Under the pieces are notes generated by a model. The model ran no database searches, was not told where the DNA came from, and worked only from the letters and a program-made list of their open reading frames with translations. Below are positions 8,124-18,723 of a DNA stretch of 64,000 nt, one piece after another. Position 1 is the first letter of the stretch. Every line of letters starts with the position of its first letter. The translations under genes and the position numbers were made by a program. This DNA is from Brachyhypopomus gauderio (Eukaryota > Chordata > Actinopteri > Gymnotiformes > Hypopomidae): positions 1-64,000 of the forward strand of contig NW_027506913.1 in NCBI RefSeq assembly GCF_052324685.1. The letters run 5' to 3'.

Positions 8124-8235
8124 GTTGCTGGATTCAGAGTCCAGAATGCTAACACCATGGAACCAGCAAATAGGTTTCCAACTTCTCTGCCATTGATTTC
8201 AGAGTCTGTTGTGCTTACTACTGCATCACGCAACC
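8124..8235 (-). pseudogene. tRNA-Gln relic pair
   Basis: Unit 8. G30 form, GG start; older relic has ctgccattg on +. Confidence 0.7.
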
Positions 8236-8490
8236 AAAGAAATTAGCTTTTGTGAATACTGTTTTGCTGAACACATAGCAAAACATCCTGTCCTGAGACC
8301 CTAGCATATTTGGATTTAAATGACTTCACCAATTCTAGGATAATCAGAAAGCTGTTTGCCACAAGAACAAGCATGTAAAAATTCTGAAAACAATTCATGA
8401 AATATGCTGGAATTATATAGACCGCAAGCATGTGATAGAGCTTGCATGGAGAAAAGACCTGCAAGCTGGAATCAACACTAATGAATCAAA

Positions 8491-8562
8491 AGGTTCCACT
8501 GAGAGTTGAACTCAGATTGCTGGATTCAGAGTCCAGAGTGCTAACCATTACACCATGGAACC
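8491..8562 (-). tRNA. tRNA-Gln-CTG: tRNA-Gln(CTG) type II
   Basis: Unit 8. Type form. The spacer at its 5' edge (8563-8790) is chimeric: an aaaagttaag left part joined to a catggga/ggtaattagtgg right part. Confidence 0.95.
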
Positions 8563-8790
8563 TAAAAGTTAAGTTCTGATTCTTCTGTTTTGCTGGGTTC
8601 ACAGACCAAGTTAAGCTCAAAGTGACTTGTCATGGGAGAATGCAGGTTGCAACAACTACAGACAAGGACTTCCAGCAACAAGGTAATTAGTGGAGGTATT
8701 TGATTTGGTCAACTGAAAGACACTTTCTGTTTACAGTAGTCTTCAACAATGAAAGCTGGTACAATCCCAGATAAAGAGCATGTAGCAGAA

Positions 8791-8862
8791 AGGTTCCAGC
8801 GAGAGTCGAACTCGGATCACTGGATTCAAAGTCCAGAGTGCTGACCATTACACCATGGAACC
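8791..8862 (-). tRNA. tRNA-Gln-TTG: tRNA-Gln(TTG), C65 variant
   Basis: Unit 9. C49·C65 mismatch, as in unit 7. Confidence 0.9.
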
Positions 8863-8890
8863 CACAGCAAAAGTTGTTTCTAGCAAATGA

Positions 8891-9002
8891 GTTGCTGGAT
8901 TCAGAGTCCAGAATGCTAACACCATGGAAACAGCAAATAGGTTTCCAACTTCTCTGCCGTTGATTTCAGAGTCTGTTGTGCTTACTACTGCATCACGCAA
9001 CC
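8891..9002 (-). pseudogene. tRNA-Gln relic pair
   Basis: Unit 9. G30 form, start GTTTCC. Confidence 0.7.
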
Positions 9003-9257
9003 AAAGAAATTAGCTTTTGTGAATACTGTTTTGCTGAACACATAGCAAAACATCCTGTCCTGAGACCCTAGCATATTTGGATTTAAATGACTTCACCAAT
9101 TCTAGGATAATCAGAAAGCTGTTTGCCACAAGAACAAGCATGTAAAAATTCTGAAAACAATTCATGAAATATGCTGGAATTATATAGACCGCAAGCATGT
9201 GATAGAGCTTGCATGGAGAAAAGACCTGCAAGCTGGAATCAACACTAATGAATCAAA

Positions 9258-9329
9258 AGGTTCCACTGAGAGTTGAACTCAGATTGCTGGATTCAGAGTC
9301 CAGAGTGCTAACCATTACACCATGGAACC
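9258..9329 (-). tRNA. tRNA-Gln-CTG: tRNA-Gln(CTG) type II
   Basis: Unit 9. Type form. Confidence 0.95.
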
Positions 9330-9557
9330 TAAAAGATAAGTTCTGATTCTTCTGTTTTGCTGGGTTCACAGACCAAGTTAAGCTCAAAGTGACTTGTCTT
9401 GAGAGGATGCAAGTTGCAACAACTACAGACAAGGACTTCCAGCAACAAGATATTTAGTTGAGGTATTCGATTTGGTCAACTAAAAGACACTTTCTGTTTA
9501 CAGTAGTCTTCAACAATGAAAGCTGGTACAATCCCAGATAAAGAGCATGTAGCAGAA

Positions 9558-9629
9558 AGGTTCCACCGAGAGTCGAACTCGGATTGCTGGATTCAGAGTC
9601 CAGAGTGCTAACCATTACACCATGGAACC
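9558..9629 (-). tRNA. tRNA-Gln-CTG: tRNA-Gln(CTG) type I
   Basis: Unit 9. Type form; downstream spacer again has aactaaaag. Confidence 0.95.
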
Positions 9630-9856
9630 TACGTTAGACACTTCTGAGTCTTGTTTTGCTCGGTTCACAGACCAAGTTAAGCTCAAAGTGACTTGTCATG
9701 GGAGAATGCAGGTTGCAACAACTACAGACAAGGACTTCCAGCAACAAGATAATTAGTTGAGGTATTTGATTTGGTCAACTGAAAGACACTTTCTGTTTAC
9801 AGTAGTCTTCAACAATGAAAGCTGGTACAATCCCAGATAAAGAGCATGTAGCAGAA

Positions 9857-9928
9857 AGGTTCCACCGAGAGTCGAACTCGGATCACTGGATTCAAAGTCC
9901 AGAGTGCTGACCATTACACCATGGAACC
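9857..9928 (-). tRNA. tRNA-Gln-TTG: tRNA-Gln(TTG)
   Basis: Unit 10. Stem-paired form, A15. Confidence 0.95.
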
Positions 9929-9956
9929 CACAGCAAAAGTTGTTTCTAGCAAATGA

Positions 9957-10068
9957 GTTGCTGGATTCAGAGTCCAGAATGCTAACACCATGGAACCAGC
10001 AAATAGGTTTCCAACTTCTCTGCCATTGATTTCAGAGTCTGTTGTGCTTACTACTGCATCACGCAACC
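9957..10068 (-). pseudogene. tRNA-Gln relic pair
   Basis: Unit 10. G30 form, GG start; ctgccattg. Confidence 0.7.
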
Positions 10069-10323
10069 AAAGAAATTAGCTTTTGTGAATACTGTTTTGC
10101 TGAACACATAGCAAAACATCCTGTCCTGAGACCCTAGCATATTTGGATTTAAATGACTTCACCAATTCTAGGATAATCAGAAAGCTGTTTGCCACAAGAA
10201 CAAGCATGTAAAAATTCTGAAAACAATTCATGAAATATGCTGGAATTATATAGACCGCAAGCATGTGATAGAGCTTGCATGGAGAAAAGACCTGCAAGCT
10301 GGAATCAACACTAATGAATCAAA

Positions 10324-10395
10324 AGGTTCCACTGAGAGTTGAACTCAGATTGCTGGATTCAGAGTCCAGAGTGCTAACCATTACACCATGGAACC
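10324..10395 (-). tRNA. tRNA-Gln-CTG: tRNA-Gln(CTG) type II
   Basis: Unit 10. Type form; 5' edge reads aaaagttaag. Confidence 0.95.
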
Positions 10396-10623
10396 TAAAA
10401 GTTAAGTTCTGATTCTTCTGTTTTGCTGGGTTCACAGACCAAGTTAAGCTCAAAGTGACTTGTCTTGAGAGGATGCAAGTTGCAACAACTACAGACAAGG
10501 ACTTCCAGCAACAAGATATTTAGTTGAGGTATTCGATTTGGTCAACTGAAAGACACTTTCTGTTTACAGTAGTCTTCAACAATGAAAGCTGGTACAATCC
10601 CAGATAAAGAGCATGTAGCAGAA

Positions 10624-10695
10624 AGGTTCCACCGAGAGTCGAACTCGGATTGCTGGATTCAGAGTCCAGAGTGCTAACCATTACACCATGGAACC
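10624..10695 (-). tRNA. tRNA-Gln-CTG: tRNA-Gln(CTG) type I
   Basis: Unit 10, first of two. Type form. Confidence 0.95.
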
Positions 10696-10922
10696 TACAT
10701 GAGACGCTTCTGAGTCTTGTTTTGCAGGGTTCACAGACCAAGTTAAGCTCAAAGTGACTTGTCATGGGAGAATGCATGTTGCAACAACTACAGACAAGGA
10801 CTTCCAGCAACAAGATAATTAGTTGAGGTATTTGATTTGGTCAACTGAAAGACACTTTCTGTTTACACTAGTCTTCAACAACGAAAGCTGGTACAACCCC
10901 AGATAAAGAGCATGTAGCAGAA

Positions 10923-10994
10923 AGGTTCCACCGAGAGTCGAACTTGGATTGCTGGATTCAGAGTGCAGAGTGCTAACCATTACACCATGGAACC
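10923..10994 (-). tRNA. tRNA-Gln-CTG: tRNA-Gln(CTG) type I, A51 and C30 changes
   Basis: Unit 10, second of two. It has the A51·C63 mismatch, and its 5' anticodon stem is CTGCA, giving C30·C40. Two broken pairs make it a candidate pseudogene. Confidence 0.8.
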
Positions 10995-11221
10995 TACATT
11001 AGACATTTCTGAGTCTTGTTTTGCTGGGTTCACAGACCAAGTTAAGCTCAAAGTGACTTGTCATGGGAGAATGCAGGTTGCAACAACTACAGACAAGGAC
11101 TTCCAGCAACAAGGTAATTAGTGGAGGTATTTGATTTGGTCAACTGAAAGACACTTTCTGTTTACAGTAGTCTTCAACAATGAAAGCTGGTACAATCCCA
11201 GATAAAGAGCATGTAGCAGAA

Positions 11222-11293
11222 AGGTTCCACCGAGAGTCGAACTCGGATCACTGGATTCAAAGTCCAGAGTGCTGACCATTACACCATGGAACC
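11222..11293 (-). tRNA. tRNA-Gln-TTG: tRNA-Gln(TTG)
   Basis: Unit 11. Stem-paired form, A15. Confidence 0.95.
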
Positions 11294-11321
11294 CACAGCA
11301 AAAGTTGTTTCTAGCAAATGA

Positions 11322-11433
11322 GTTGCTGGATTCAGAGTTCAGAATGCTAACACCATGGAACCAGCAAATAGGTTTCCAACTTCTCTGCCGTTGATTTCAG
11401 AGTCTGTTGTGCTTACTACTGCATCACGCAACC
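11322..11433 (-). pseudogene. tRNA-Gln relic pair
   Basis: Unit 11. A30 form, GG start. Confidence 0.7.
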
Positions 11434-11688
11434 AAAGAAATTAGCTTTTGTGAATACTGTTTTGCTGAACACATAGCAAAACATCCTGTCCTGAGACCCT
11501 AGCATATTTGGATTTAAATGACTTCACCAATTCTAGGATAATCAGAAAGCTGTTTGCCACAAGAACAAGCATGTAAAAATTCTGAAAACAATTCATGAAA
11601 TATGCTGGAATTATATAGACCGCAAGCATGTGATAGAGCTTGCATGGAGAAAAGACCTGCAAGCTGGAATCAACACTAATGAATCAAA

Positions 11689-11760
11689 AGGTTCCACTGA
11701 GAGTTGAACTCAGATTGCTGGATTCAGAGTCCAGAGTGCTAACCATTACACCATGGAACC
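11689..11760 (-). tRNA. tRNA-Gln-CTG: tRNA-Gln(CTG) type II
   Basis: Unit 11. Type form. Confidence 0.95.
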
Positions 11761-11988
11761 TAAAAGATAAGTTCTGATTCTTCTGTTTTGCTGGGTTCAC
11801 AGACCAAGTTAAGCTCAAAGTGACTTGTCTTGAGAGGATGCAAGTTGCAACAACTACAGACAAGGACTTCCAGCAACAAGATATTTAGTTGAGGTATTCG
11901 ATTTGGTCAACTGAAAGACACTTTCTGTTTACAGTAGTCTTCAACAATGAAAGCTGGTACAATCCCAGATAAAGAGCATGTAGCAGAA

Positions 11989-12060
11989 AGGTTCCACCGA
12001 GAGTCGAACTCGGATTGCTGGATTCAGAGTCCAGAGTGCTAACCATTACACCATGGAACC
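11989..12060 (-). tRNA. tRNA-Gln-CTG: tRNA-Gln(CTG) type I
   Basis: Unit 11, first of two. Type form. Confidence 0.95.
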
Positions 12061-12287
12061 TACATGAGACACTTCTGAGTCTTGTTTTGCTGGGTTCACA
12101 GACCAAGTTAAGCTCAAAGTGACTTGTCATGGGAGAATGCATGTTGCAACAACTACAGACAAGGACTTCCAGCAACAAGATAATTAGTTGAGGTATTTGA
12201 TTTGGTTAACTGAAAGACACTTTCTGTTTACACTAGTCTTCAACAACGAAAGCTGGTACAACCCCAGATAAAGAGCATGTAGCAGAA

Positions 12288-12359
12288 AGGTTCCACCGAG
12301 AGTCGAACTCGGATTGCTGGATTCAGAGTCCAGAGTGCTAACCATTACACCATGGAACC
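12288..12359 (-). tRNA. tRNA-Gln-CTG: tRNA-Gln(CTG) type I
   Basis: Unit 11, second of two. Type form. Confidence 0.95.
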
Positions 12360-12586
12360 TACATTAGACATTTCTGAGTCTTGTTTTGCTGGGTTCACAG
12401 ACCAAGTTAAGCTCAAAGTGACTTGTCATGGGAGAATGCAGGTTGCAACAACTACAGACAAGGACTTCCAGCAACAAGGTAATTAGTGGAGGTATTTGAT
12501 TTGGTCAACTGAAAGACACTTTCTGTTTACAGTAGTCTTCAACAATGAAAGCTGGTACAATCCCAGATAAAGAGCATGTAGCAGAA

Positions 12587-12658
12587 AGGTTCCACCGAGA
12601 GTCGAACTCGGATCACTGGATTCAAAGTCCAGAGTGCTGACCATTACACCATGGAACC
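12587..12658 (-). tRNA. tRNA-Gln-TTG: tRNA-Gln(TTG)
   Basis: Unit 12. Stem-paired form, A15. Confidence 0.95.
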
Positions 12659-12686
12659 CACAGCAAAAGTTGTTTCTAGCAAATGA

Positions 12687-12798
12687 GTTGCTGGATTCAG
12701 AGTTCAGAATGCTAACACCATGGAACCAGCAAATAGGTTTCCAACTTCTCTGCCGTTGATTTCAGAGTCTGTTGTGCTTACTACTGCATCACGCAACC
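12687..12798 (-). pseudogene. tRNA-Gln relic pair
   Basis: Unit 12. A30 form, GG start. Confidence 0.7.
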
Positions 12799-13053
12799 AA
12801 AGAAATTAGCTTTTGTGAATACTGTTTTGCTGAACACATAGCAAAACATCCTGTCCTGAGACCCTAGCATATTTGGATTTAAATGACTTCACCAATTCTA
12901 GGATAATCAGAAAGCTGTTTGCCACAAGAACAAGCATGTAAAAATTCTGAAAACAATTCATGAAATATGCTGGAATTATATAGACCGCAAGCATGTGATA
13001 GAGCTTGCATGGAGAAAAGACCTGCAAGCTGGAATCAACACTAATGAATCAAA

Positions 13054-13125
13054 AGGTTCCACTGAGAGTTGAACTCAGATTGCTGGATTCAGAGTCCAGA
13101 GTGCTAACCATTACACCATGGAACC
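13054..13125 (-). tRNA. tRNA-Gln-CTG: tRNA-Gln(CTG) type II
   Basis: Unit 12. Type form; 5' edge aaaagttaag. Confidence 0.95.
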
Positions 13126-13353
13126 TAAAAGTTAAGTTCTGATTCTTCTGTTTTGCTGGGTTCACAGACCAAGTTAAGCTCAAAGTGACTTGTCTTGAGA
13201 GGATGCAAGTTGCAACAACTACAGACAAGGACTTCCAGCAACAAGATATTTAGTTGAGGTATTCGATTTGGTCAACTGAAAGACACTTTCTGTTTACAGT
13301 AGTCTTCAACAATGAAAGCTGGTACAATCCCAGATAAAGAGCATGTAGCAGAA

Positions 13354-13425
13354 AGGTTCCACCGAGAGTCGAACTCGGATTGCTGGATTCAGAGTCCAGA
13401 GTGCTAACCATTACACCATGGAACC
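13354..13425 (-). tRNA. tRNA-Gln-CTG: tRNA-Gln(CTG) type I
   Basis: Unit 12, first of two. Type form. Confidence 0.95.
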
Positions 13426-13652
13426 TACATGAGACGCTTCTGAGTCTTGTTTTGCAGGGTTCACAGACCAAGTTAAGCTCAAAGTGACTTGTCATGGGAG
13501 AATGCATGTTGCAACAACTACAGACAAGGACTTCCAGCAACAAGATAATTAGTTGAGGTATTTGATTTGGTCAACTGAAAGACACTTTCTGTTTACACTA
13601 GTCTTCAACAACGAAAGCTGGTACAACCCCAGATAAAGAGCATGTAGCAGAA

Positions 13653-13724
13653 AGGTTCCACCGAGAGTCGAACTTGGATTGCTGGATTCAGAGTCCAGAG
13701 TGCTAACCATTACACCATGGAACC
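13653..13724 (-). tRNA. tRNA-Gln-CTG: tRNA-Gln(CTG) type I, A51 variant
   Basis: Unit 12, second of two. A51·C63 mismatch only; base 26 is the usual T. Confidence 0.9.
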
Positions 13725-13951
13725 TACATTAGACATTTCTGAGTCTTGTTTTGCTGGGTTCACAGACCAAGTTAAGCTCAAAGTGACTTGTCATGGGAGA
13801 ATGCAGGTTGCAACAACTACAGACAAGGACTTCCAGCAACAAGGTAATTAGTGGAGGTATTTGATTTGGTCAACTGAAAGACACTTTCTGTTTACAGTAG
13901 TCTTCAACAATGAAAGCTGGTACAATCCCAGATAAAGAGCATGTAGCAGAA

Positions 13952-14023
13952 AGGTTCCACCGAGAGTCGAACTCGGATCACTGGATTCAAAGTCCAGAGT
14001 GCTGACCATTACACCATGGAACC
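13952..14023 (-). tRNA. tRNA-Gln-TTG: tRNA-Gln(TTG)
   Basis: Unit 13. Stem-paired form, A15. Confidence 0.95.
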
Positions 14024-14051
14024 CACAGCAAAAGTTGTTTCTAGCAAATGA

Positions 14052-14163
14052 GTTGCTGGATTCAGAGTTCAGAATGCTAACACCATGGAACCAGCAAATA
14101 GGTTTCCAACTTCTCTGCCGTTGATTTCAGAGTCTGTTGTGCTTACTACTGCATCACGCAACC
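14052..14163 (-). pseudogene. tRNA-Gln relic pair
   Basis: Unit 13. A30 form, GG start. Confidence 0.7.
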
Positions 14164-14418
14164 AAAGAAATTAGCTTTTGTGAATACTGTTTTGCTGAAC
14201 ACATAGCAAAACATCCTGTCCTGAGACCCTAGCATATTTGGATTTAAATGACTTCACCAATTCTAGGATAATCAGAAAGCTGTTTGCCACAAGAACAAGC
14301 ATGTAAAAATTCTGAAAACAATTCATGAAATATGCTGGAATTATATAGACCGCAAGCATCTGATAGAGCTTGCATGGAGAAAAGACCTGCAAGCTGGAAT
14401 CAACACTAATGAATCAAA

Positions 14419-14490
14419 AGGTTCCACTGAGAGTTGAACTCAGATTGCTGGATTCAGAGTCCAGAGTGCTAACCATTACACCATGGAACC
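14419..14490 (-). tRNA. tRNA-Gln-CTG: tRNA-Gln(CTG) type II
   Basis: Unit 13. Type form. Confidence 0.95.
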
Positions 14491-14718
14491 TAAAAGATAA
14501 GTTCTGATTCTTCTGTTTTGCTGGGTTCACAGACCAAGTTAAGCTCAAAGTGACTTGTCTTGAGAGGATGCAAGTTGCAACAACTACAGACAAGGACTTC
14601 CAGCAACAAGATATTTAGTTGAGGTATTCGATTTGGTCAACTGAAAGACACTTTCTGTTTACAGTAGTCTTCAACAATGAAAGCTGGTACAATCCCAGAT
14701 AAAGAGCATGTAGCAGAA

Positions 14719-14790
14719 AGGTTCCACCGAGAGTCGAACTCGGATTGCTGGATTCAGAGTCCAGAGTGCTAACCATTACACCATGGAACC
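14719..14790 (-). tRNA. tRNA-Gln-CTG: tRNA-Gln(CTG) type I
   Basis: Unit 13, first of two. Type form. Confidence 0.95.
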
Positions 14791-15017
14791 TACATGAGAC
14801 ACTTCTGAGTCTTGTTTTGCTGGGTTCACAGACCAAGTTAAGCTCAAAGTGACTTGTCATGGGAGAATGCATGTTGCAACAACTACAGACAAGGACTTCC
14901 AGCAACAAGATAATTAGTTGAGGTATTTGATTTGGTTAACTGAAAGACACTTTCTGTTTACACTAGTCTTCAACAACGAAAGCTGGTACAACCCCAGATA
15001 AAGAGCATGTAGCAGAA

Positions 15018-15089
15018 AGGTTCCACCGAGAGTCGAACTCGGATTGCTGGATTCAGAGTCCAGAGTGCTAACCATTACACCATGGAACC
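15018..15089 (-). tRNA. tRNA-Gln-CTG: tRNA-Gln(CTG) type I
   Basis: Unit 13, second of two. Type form. Confidence 0.95.
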
Positions 15090-15316
15090 TACATTAGACA
15101 TTTCTGAGTCTTGTTTTGCTGGGTTCACAGACCAAGTTAAGCTCAAAGTGACTTGTCATGGGAGAATGCAGGTTGCAACAACTACAGACAAGGACTTCTA
15201 GCAACAAGGTAATTAGTGGAGGTATTTGATTTGGTCAACTGAAAGACACTTTCTGTTTACAGTAGTCTTCAACAATGAAAGCTGGTACAATCCCAGATAA
15301 AGAGCATGTAGCAGAA

Positions 15317-15388
15317 AGGTTCCACCGAGAGTCGAACTCGGATCACTGGATTCAAAGTCCAGAGTGCTGACCATTACACCATGGAACC
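15317..15388 (-). tRNA. tRNA-Gln-TTG: tRNA-Gln(TTG)
   Basis: Unit 14. Stem-paired form, A15. Confidence 0.95.
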
Positions 15389-15416
15389 CACAGCAAAAGT
15401 TGTTTCTAGCAAATGA

Positions 15417-15528
15417 GTTGCTGGATTCAGAGTTCAGAATGCTAACACCATGGAACCAGCAAATAGGTTTCCAACTTCTCTGCCGTTGATTTCAGAGTCT
15501 GTTGTGCTTACTACTGCATCACGCAACC
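15417..15528 (-). pseudogene. tRNA-Gln relic pair
   Basis: Unit 14. A30 form, GG start. Confidence 0.7.
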
Positions 15529-15783
15529 AAAGAAATTAGCTTTTGTGAATACTGTTTTGCTGAACACATAGCAAAACATCCTGTCCTGAGACCCTAGCAT
15601 ATTTGGATTTAAATGACTTCACCAATTCTAGGATAATCAGAAAGCTGTTTGCCACAAGAACAAGCATGTAAAAATTCTGAAAACAATTCATGAAATATGC
15701 TGGAATTATATAGACCGCAAGCATGTGATAGAGCTTGCATGGAGAAAAGACCTGCAAGCTGGAATCAACACTAATGAATCAAA

Positions 15784-15855
15784 AGGTTCCACTGAGAGTT
15801 GAACTCAGATTGCTGGATTCAGAGTCCAGAGTGCTAACCATTACACCATGGAACC
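15784..15855 (-). tRNA. tRNA-Gln-CTG: tRNA-Gln(CTG) type II
   Basis: Unit 14. Type form. Confidence 0.95.
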
Positions 15856-16083
15856 TAAAAGATAAGTTCTGATTCTTCTGTTTTGCTGGGTTCACAGACC
15901 AAGTTAAGCTCAAAGTGACTTGTCTTGAGAGGATGCAAGTTGCAACAACTACAGACAAGGACTTCCAGCAACAAGATATTTAGTTGAGGTATTCGATTTG
16001 GTCAACTGAAAGACACTTTCTGTTTACAGTAGTCTTCAACAATGAAAGCTGGTACAATCCCAGATAAAGAGCATGTAGCAGAA

Positions 16084-16155
16084 AGGTTCCACCGAGAGTC
16101 GAACTCGGATTGCTGGATTCAGAGTCCAGAGTGCTAACCATTACACCATGGAACC
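16084..16155 (-). tRNA. tRNA-Gln-CTG: tRNA-Gln(CTG) type I
   Basis: Unit 14. Type form. Confidence 0.95.
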
Positions 16156-16382
16156 TACGTTAGACACTTCTGAGTCTTGTTTTGCTCGGTTCACAGACCA
16201 AGTTAAGCTCAAAGTGACTTGTCATGGGAGAATGCAGGTTGCAACAACTACAGACAAGGACTTCCAGCAACAAGATAATTAGTTGAGGTATTTGATTTGG
16301 TCAACTGAAAGACACTTTCTGTTTACAGTAGTCTTCAACAATGAAAGCTGGTACAATCCCAGATAAAGAGTATGTAGTAGCA

Positions 16383-16454
16383 AGGTTCCACCGAGAGTCG
16401 AACTCGGATCACTGGATTCAAAGTCCAGAGTGCTGACCAATACACCATGGAACC
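16383..16454 (-). tRNA. tRNA-Gln-TTG: tRNA-Gln(TTG)
   Basis: Unit 15. Stem-paired form, T15. Its 3' flank gtagtagcaagg (+) is shared only with unit 2. Confidence 0.93.
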
Positions 16455-16482
16455 CACAGCAAAAGTTGTTTCTAGCAAATGA

Positions 16483-16594
16483 GTTGCTGGATTCAGAGTC
16501 CAGAATGCTAACACCATGGAAACAGCAAATAGGTTTCCAACTTCTCTGTCGTTGATTTCAGAGTCTGTTGTGCTTACTACTGCATCACGCAACC
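16483..16594 (-). pseudogene. tRNA-Gln relic pair
   Basis: Unit 15. G30 form, start GTTTCC. Confidence 0.7.
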
Positions 16595-16849
16595 AAAGAA
16601 ATTAGCTTTTGTGAATACTGTTTTGCTGAACACATAGCAAAACATCCTGTCCTGAGACCCTAGCATATTTGGATTTAAATGACTTCACCAATTCTAGGAT
16701 AATCAGAAAGCTGTTTGCCACAAGAACAAGCTTGTAAAAATTCTGAAAACAATTCATGAAATATGCTGGAATTATATAGACCGCAAGCATGTGATAGAGC
16801 TTGCATGGAGAAAAGACCTGCAAGCTGGAATCAACACTAATGAATCAAA

Positions 16850-16921
16850 AGGTTCCATTGAGAGTTGAACTCAGGTTGCTGGATTCAGAGTCCAGAGTGC
16901 TAACCATTACACCATGGAACC
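16850..16921 (-). tRNA. tRNA-Gln-CTG: tRNA-Gln(CTG) type II, A65 change
   Basis: Unit 15. The 3' T stem is CTCAA (C49·A65 mismatch), and the variable loop is CAAC. Confidence 0.88.
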
Positions 16922-17148
16922 TACATTAGACATTTCTGAGTCTTGTTTTGCTGGGTTCACAGACCAAGTTAAGCTCAAAGTGACTTGTCTTGAGAGGATG
17001 CAGGTTGCAACAACTACAGACAAGGACTTCCAGCAACAAGATGTTTAGTTGAGGTATTTGATTTGGTCAACTGAAAGACACTTTCTGTTTACAGTAGTCT
17101 TCAACAATGAAAGCTGGTACAATCCCAGATAAAGAGCATGTAGCAGAA

Positions 17149-17220
17149 AGGTTCCACCGAGAGTCGAACTCGGATCACAGGATTCAAAGTCCAGAGTGCT
17201 GACCATTACACCATGGAACC
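17149..17220 (-). tRNA. tRNA-Gln-TTG: tRNA-Gln(TTG), U28·U42 form
   Basis: Unit 16. A15; cggc flank. Confidence 0.92.
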
Positions 17221-17248
17221 CACGGCAAAAGTTGTTTCTAGCAAATGA

Positions 17249-17358
17249 GTTGCTGGATTCAGAGTCCAGAATGCTAACACCATGGAACCAGCAAATAGGT
17301 TTCCAACTTCTCTGCCGTTGATTTCAGTCTGTTGTGCTTACTACTGCATCACGCAACC
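17249..17358 (-). pseudogene. tRNA-Gln relic pair, 2 bp shorter
   Basis: Unit 16. G30 form, GG start. The older relic lacks two bases (tttcagtctg), which accounts for the 764 bp step. Confidence 0.7.
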
Positions 17359-17613
17359 AAAGAAATTAGCTTTTGTGAATACTGTTTTGCTGAACACATA
17401 GCAAAACATCCTGTCCTGAGACCCTAGCATATTTGGATTTAAATGACTTCACCAATTCTAGGATAATCAGAAAGCTGTTTGCCACAAGAACAAGCATGTA
17501 AAAATTCTGAAAACAATTCATGAAATATGCTGGAATTATAAAGACCGCAAGCATGTGATAGAGCTTGCATGGAGAAAAGACCTGCAAGCTGGAATCAACA
17601 CTAATGAATCAAA

Positions 17614-17685
17614 AGGTTCCACTGAGAGTTGAACTCAGATTGCTGGATTCAGAGTCCAGAGTGCTAACCATTACACCATGGAACC
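17614..17685 (-). tRNA. tRNA-Gln-CTG: tRNA-Gln(CTG) type II
   Basis: Unit 16. Type form. Confidence 0.95.
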
Positions 17686-17913
17686 TAAAAGATAAGTTCT
17701 GATTCTTCTGTTTTGCTGGGTTCACAGACCAAGTTAAGCTCAAAGTGACTTGTCTTGAGAGGATGCAAGTTGCAACAACTACAGACAAGGACTTCCAGCA
17801 ACAAGATATTTAGTTGAGGTATTCGATTTGGTCAACTGAAAGACACTTTCTGTTTACAGTAGTCTTCAACAATGAAAGCTGGTACAATCCCAGATAAAGA
17901 GCATGTAGCAGAA

Positions 17914-17985
17914 AGGTTCCACCGAGAGTCGAACTCGGATTGCTGGATTCAGAGTCCAGAGTGCTAACCATTACACCATGGAACC
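17914..17985 (-). tRNA. tRNA-Gln-CTG: tRNA-Gln(CTG) type I
   Basis: Unit 16, first of two. Type form. Confidence 0.95.
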
Positions 17986-18212
17986 TACATGAGACACTTC
18001 TGAGTCTTGTTTTGCTGGGTTCACAGACCAAGTTAAGCTCAAAGTGACTTGTCATGGGAGAATGCATGTTGCAACAACTACAGACAAGGACTTCCAGCAA
18101 CAAGATAATTAGTTGAGGTATTTGATTTGGTTAACTGAAAGACACTTTCTGTTTACACTAGTCTTCAACAACGAAAGCTGGTACAACCCCAGATAAAGAG
18201 CATGTAGCAGAA

Positions 18213-18284
18213 AGGTTCCACCGAGAGTCGAACTCGGATTGCTGGATTCAGAGTCCAGAGTGCTAACCATTACACCATGGAACC
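18213..18284 (-). tRNA. tRNA-Gln-CTG: tRNA-Gln(CTG) type I
   Basis: Unit 16, second of two. Type form. Confidence 0.95.
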
Positions 18285-18511
18285 TACATTAGACATTTCT
18301 GAGTCTTGTTTTGCTGGGTTCACAGACCAAGTTAAGCTCAAAGTGACTTGTCATGGGAGAATGCAGGTTGCAACAACTACAGACAAGGACTTCCAGCAAC
18401 AAGGTAATTAGTGGAGGTATTTGATTTGGTCAACTGAAAGACACTTTCTGTTTACAGTAGTCTTCAACAATGAAAGCTGGTACAATCCCAGATAAAGAGC
18501 ATGTAGCAGAA

Positions 18512-18583
18512 AGGTTCCACCGAGAGTCGAACTCGGATCACTGGATTCAAAGTCCAGAGTGCTGACCATTACACCATGGAACC
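18512..18583 (-). tRNA. tRNA-Gln-TTG: tRNA-Gln(TTG)
   Basis: Unit 17. Stem-paired form, A15. Confidence 0.95.
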
Positions 18584-18611
18584 CACAGCAAAAGTTGTTT
18601 CTAGCAAATGA

Positions 18612-18723
18612 GTTGCTGGATTCAGAGTTCAGAATGCTAACACCATGGAACCAGCAAATAGGTTTCCAACTTCTCTGCCGTTGATTTCAGAGTCTGTTGT
18701 GCTTACTACTGCATCACGCAACC
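18612..18723 (-). pseudogene. tRNA-Gln relic pair
   Basis: Unit 17. A30 form, GG start. Confidence 0.7.

Larger units (their letters stand above)
6958..10623 (-). repeat. Direct duplication, two copies of ~1833 bp
   Basis: Copy 1 is 6958-8790 and copy 2 is 8791-10623. Both carry the rare C65 TTG gene, the aactaaaag spacer change and the relic change ctgccattg at matching offsets. Copy 1 ends in a chimeric spacer that I take as the crossover junction. Confidence 0.8.
10396..15855 (-). repeat. Direct duplication, two copies of ~2730 bp
   Basis: Approximate copies are 10396-13125 and 13126-15855, each two 1365 bp units. Markers repeat at the same offset: aaaagttaag (10396, 13126), gagacgcttctg and ttgcagggtt in the next spacer, and an A51 type I gene (10923, 13653). 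The C30 change in 10923 is not in 13653, so it arose after the duplication or was converted away. Confidence 0.75.
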
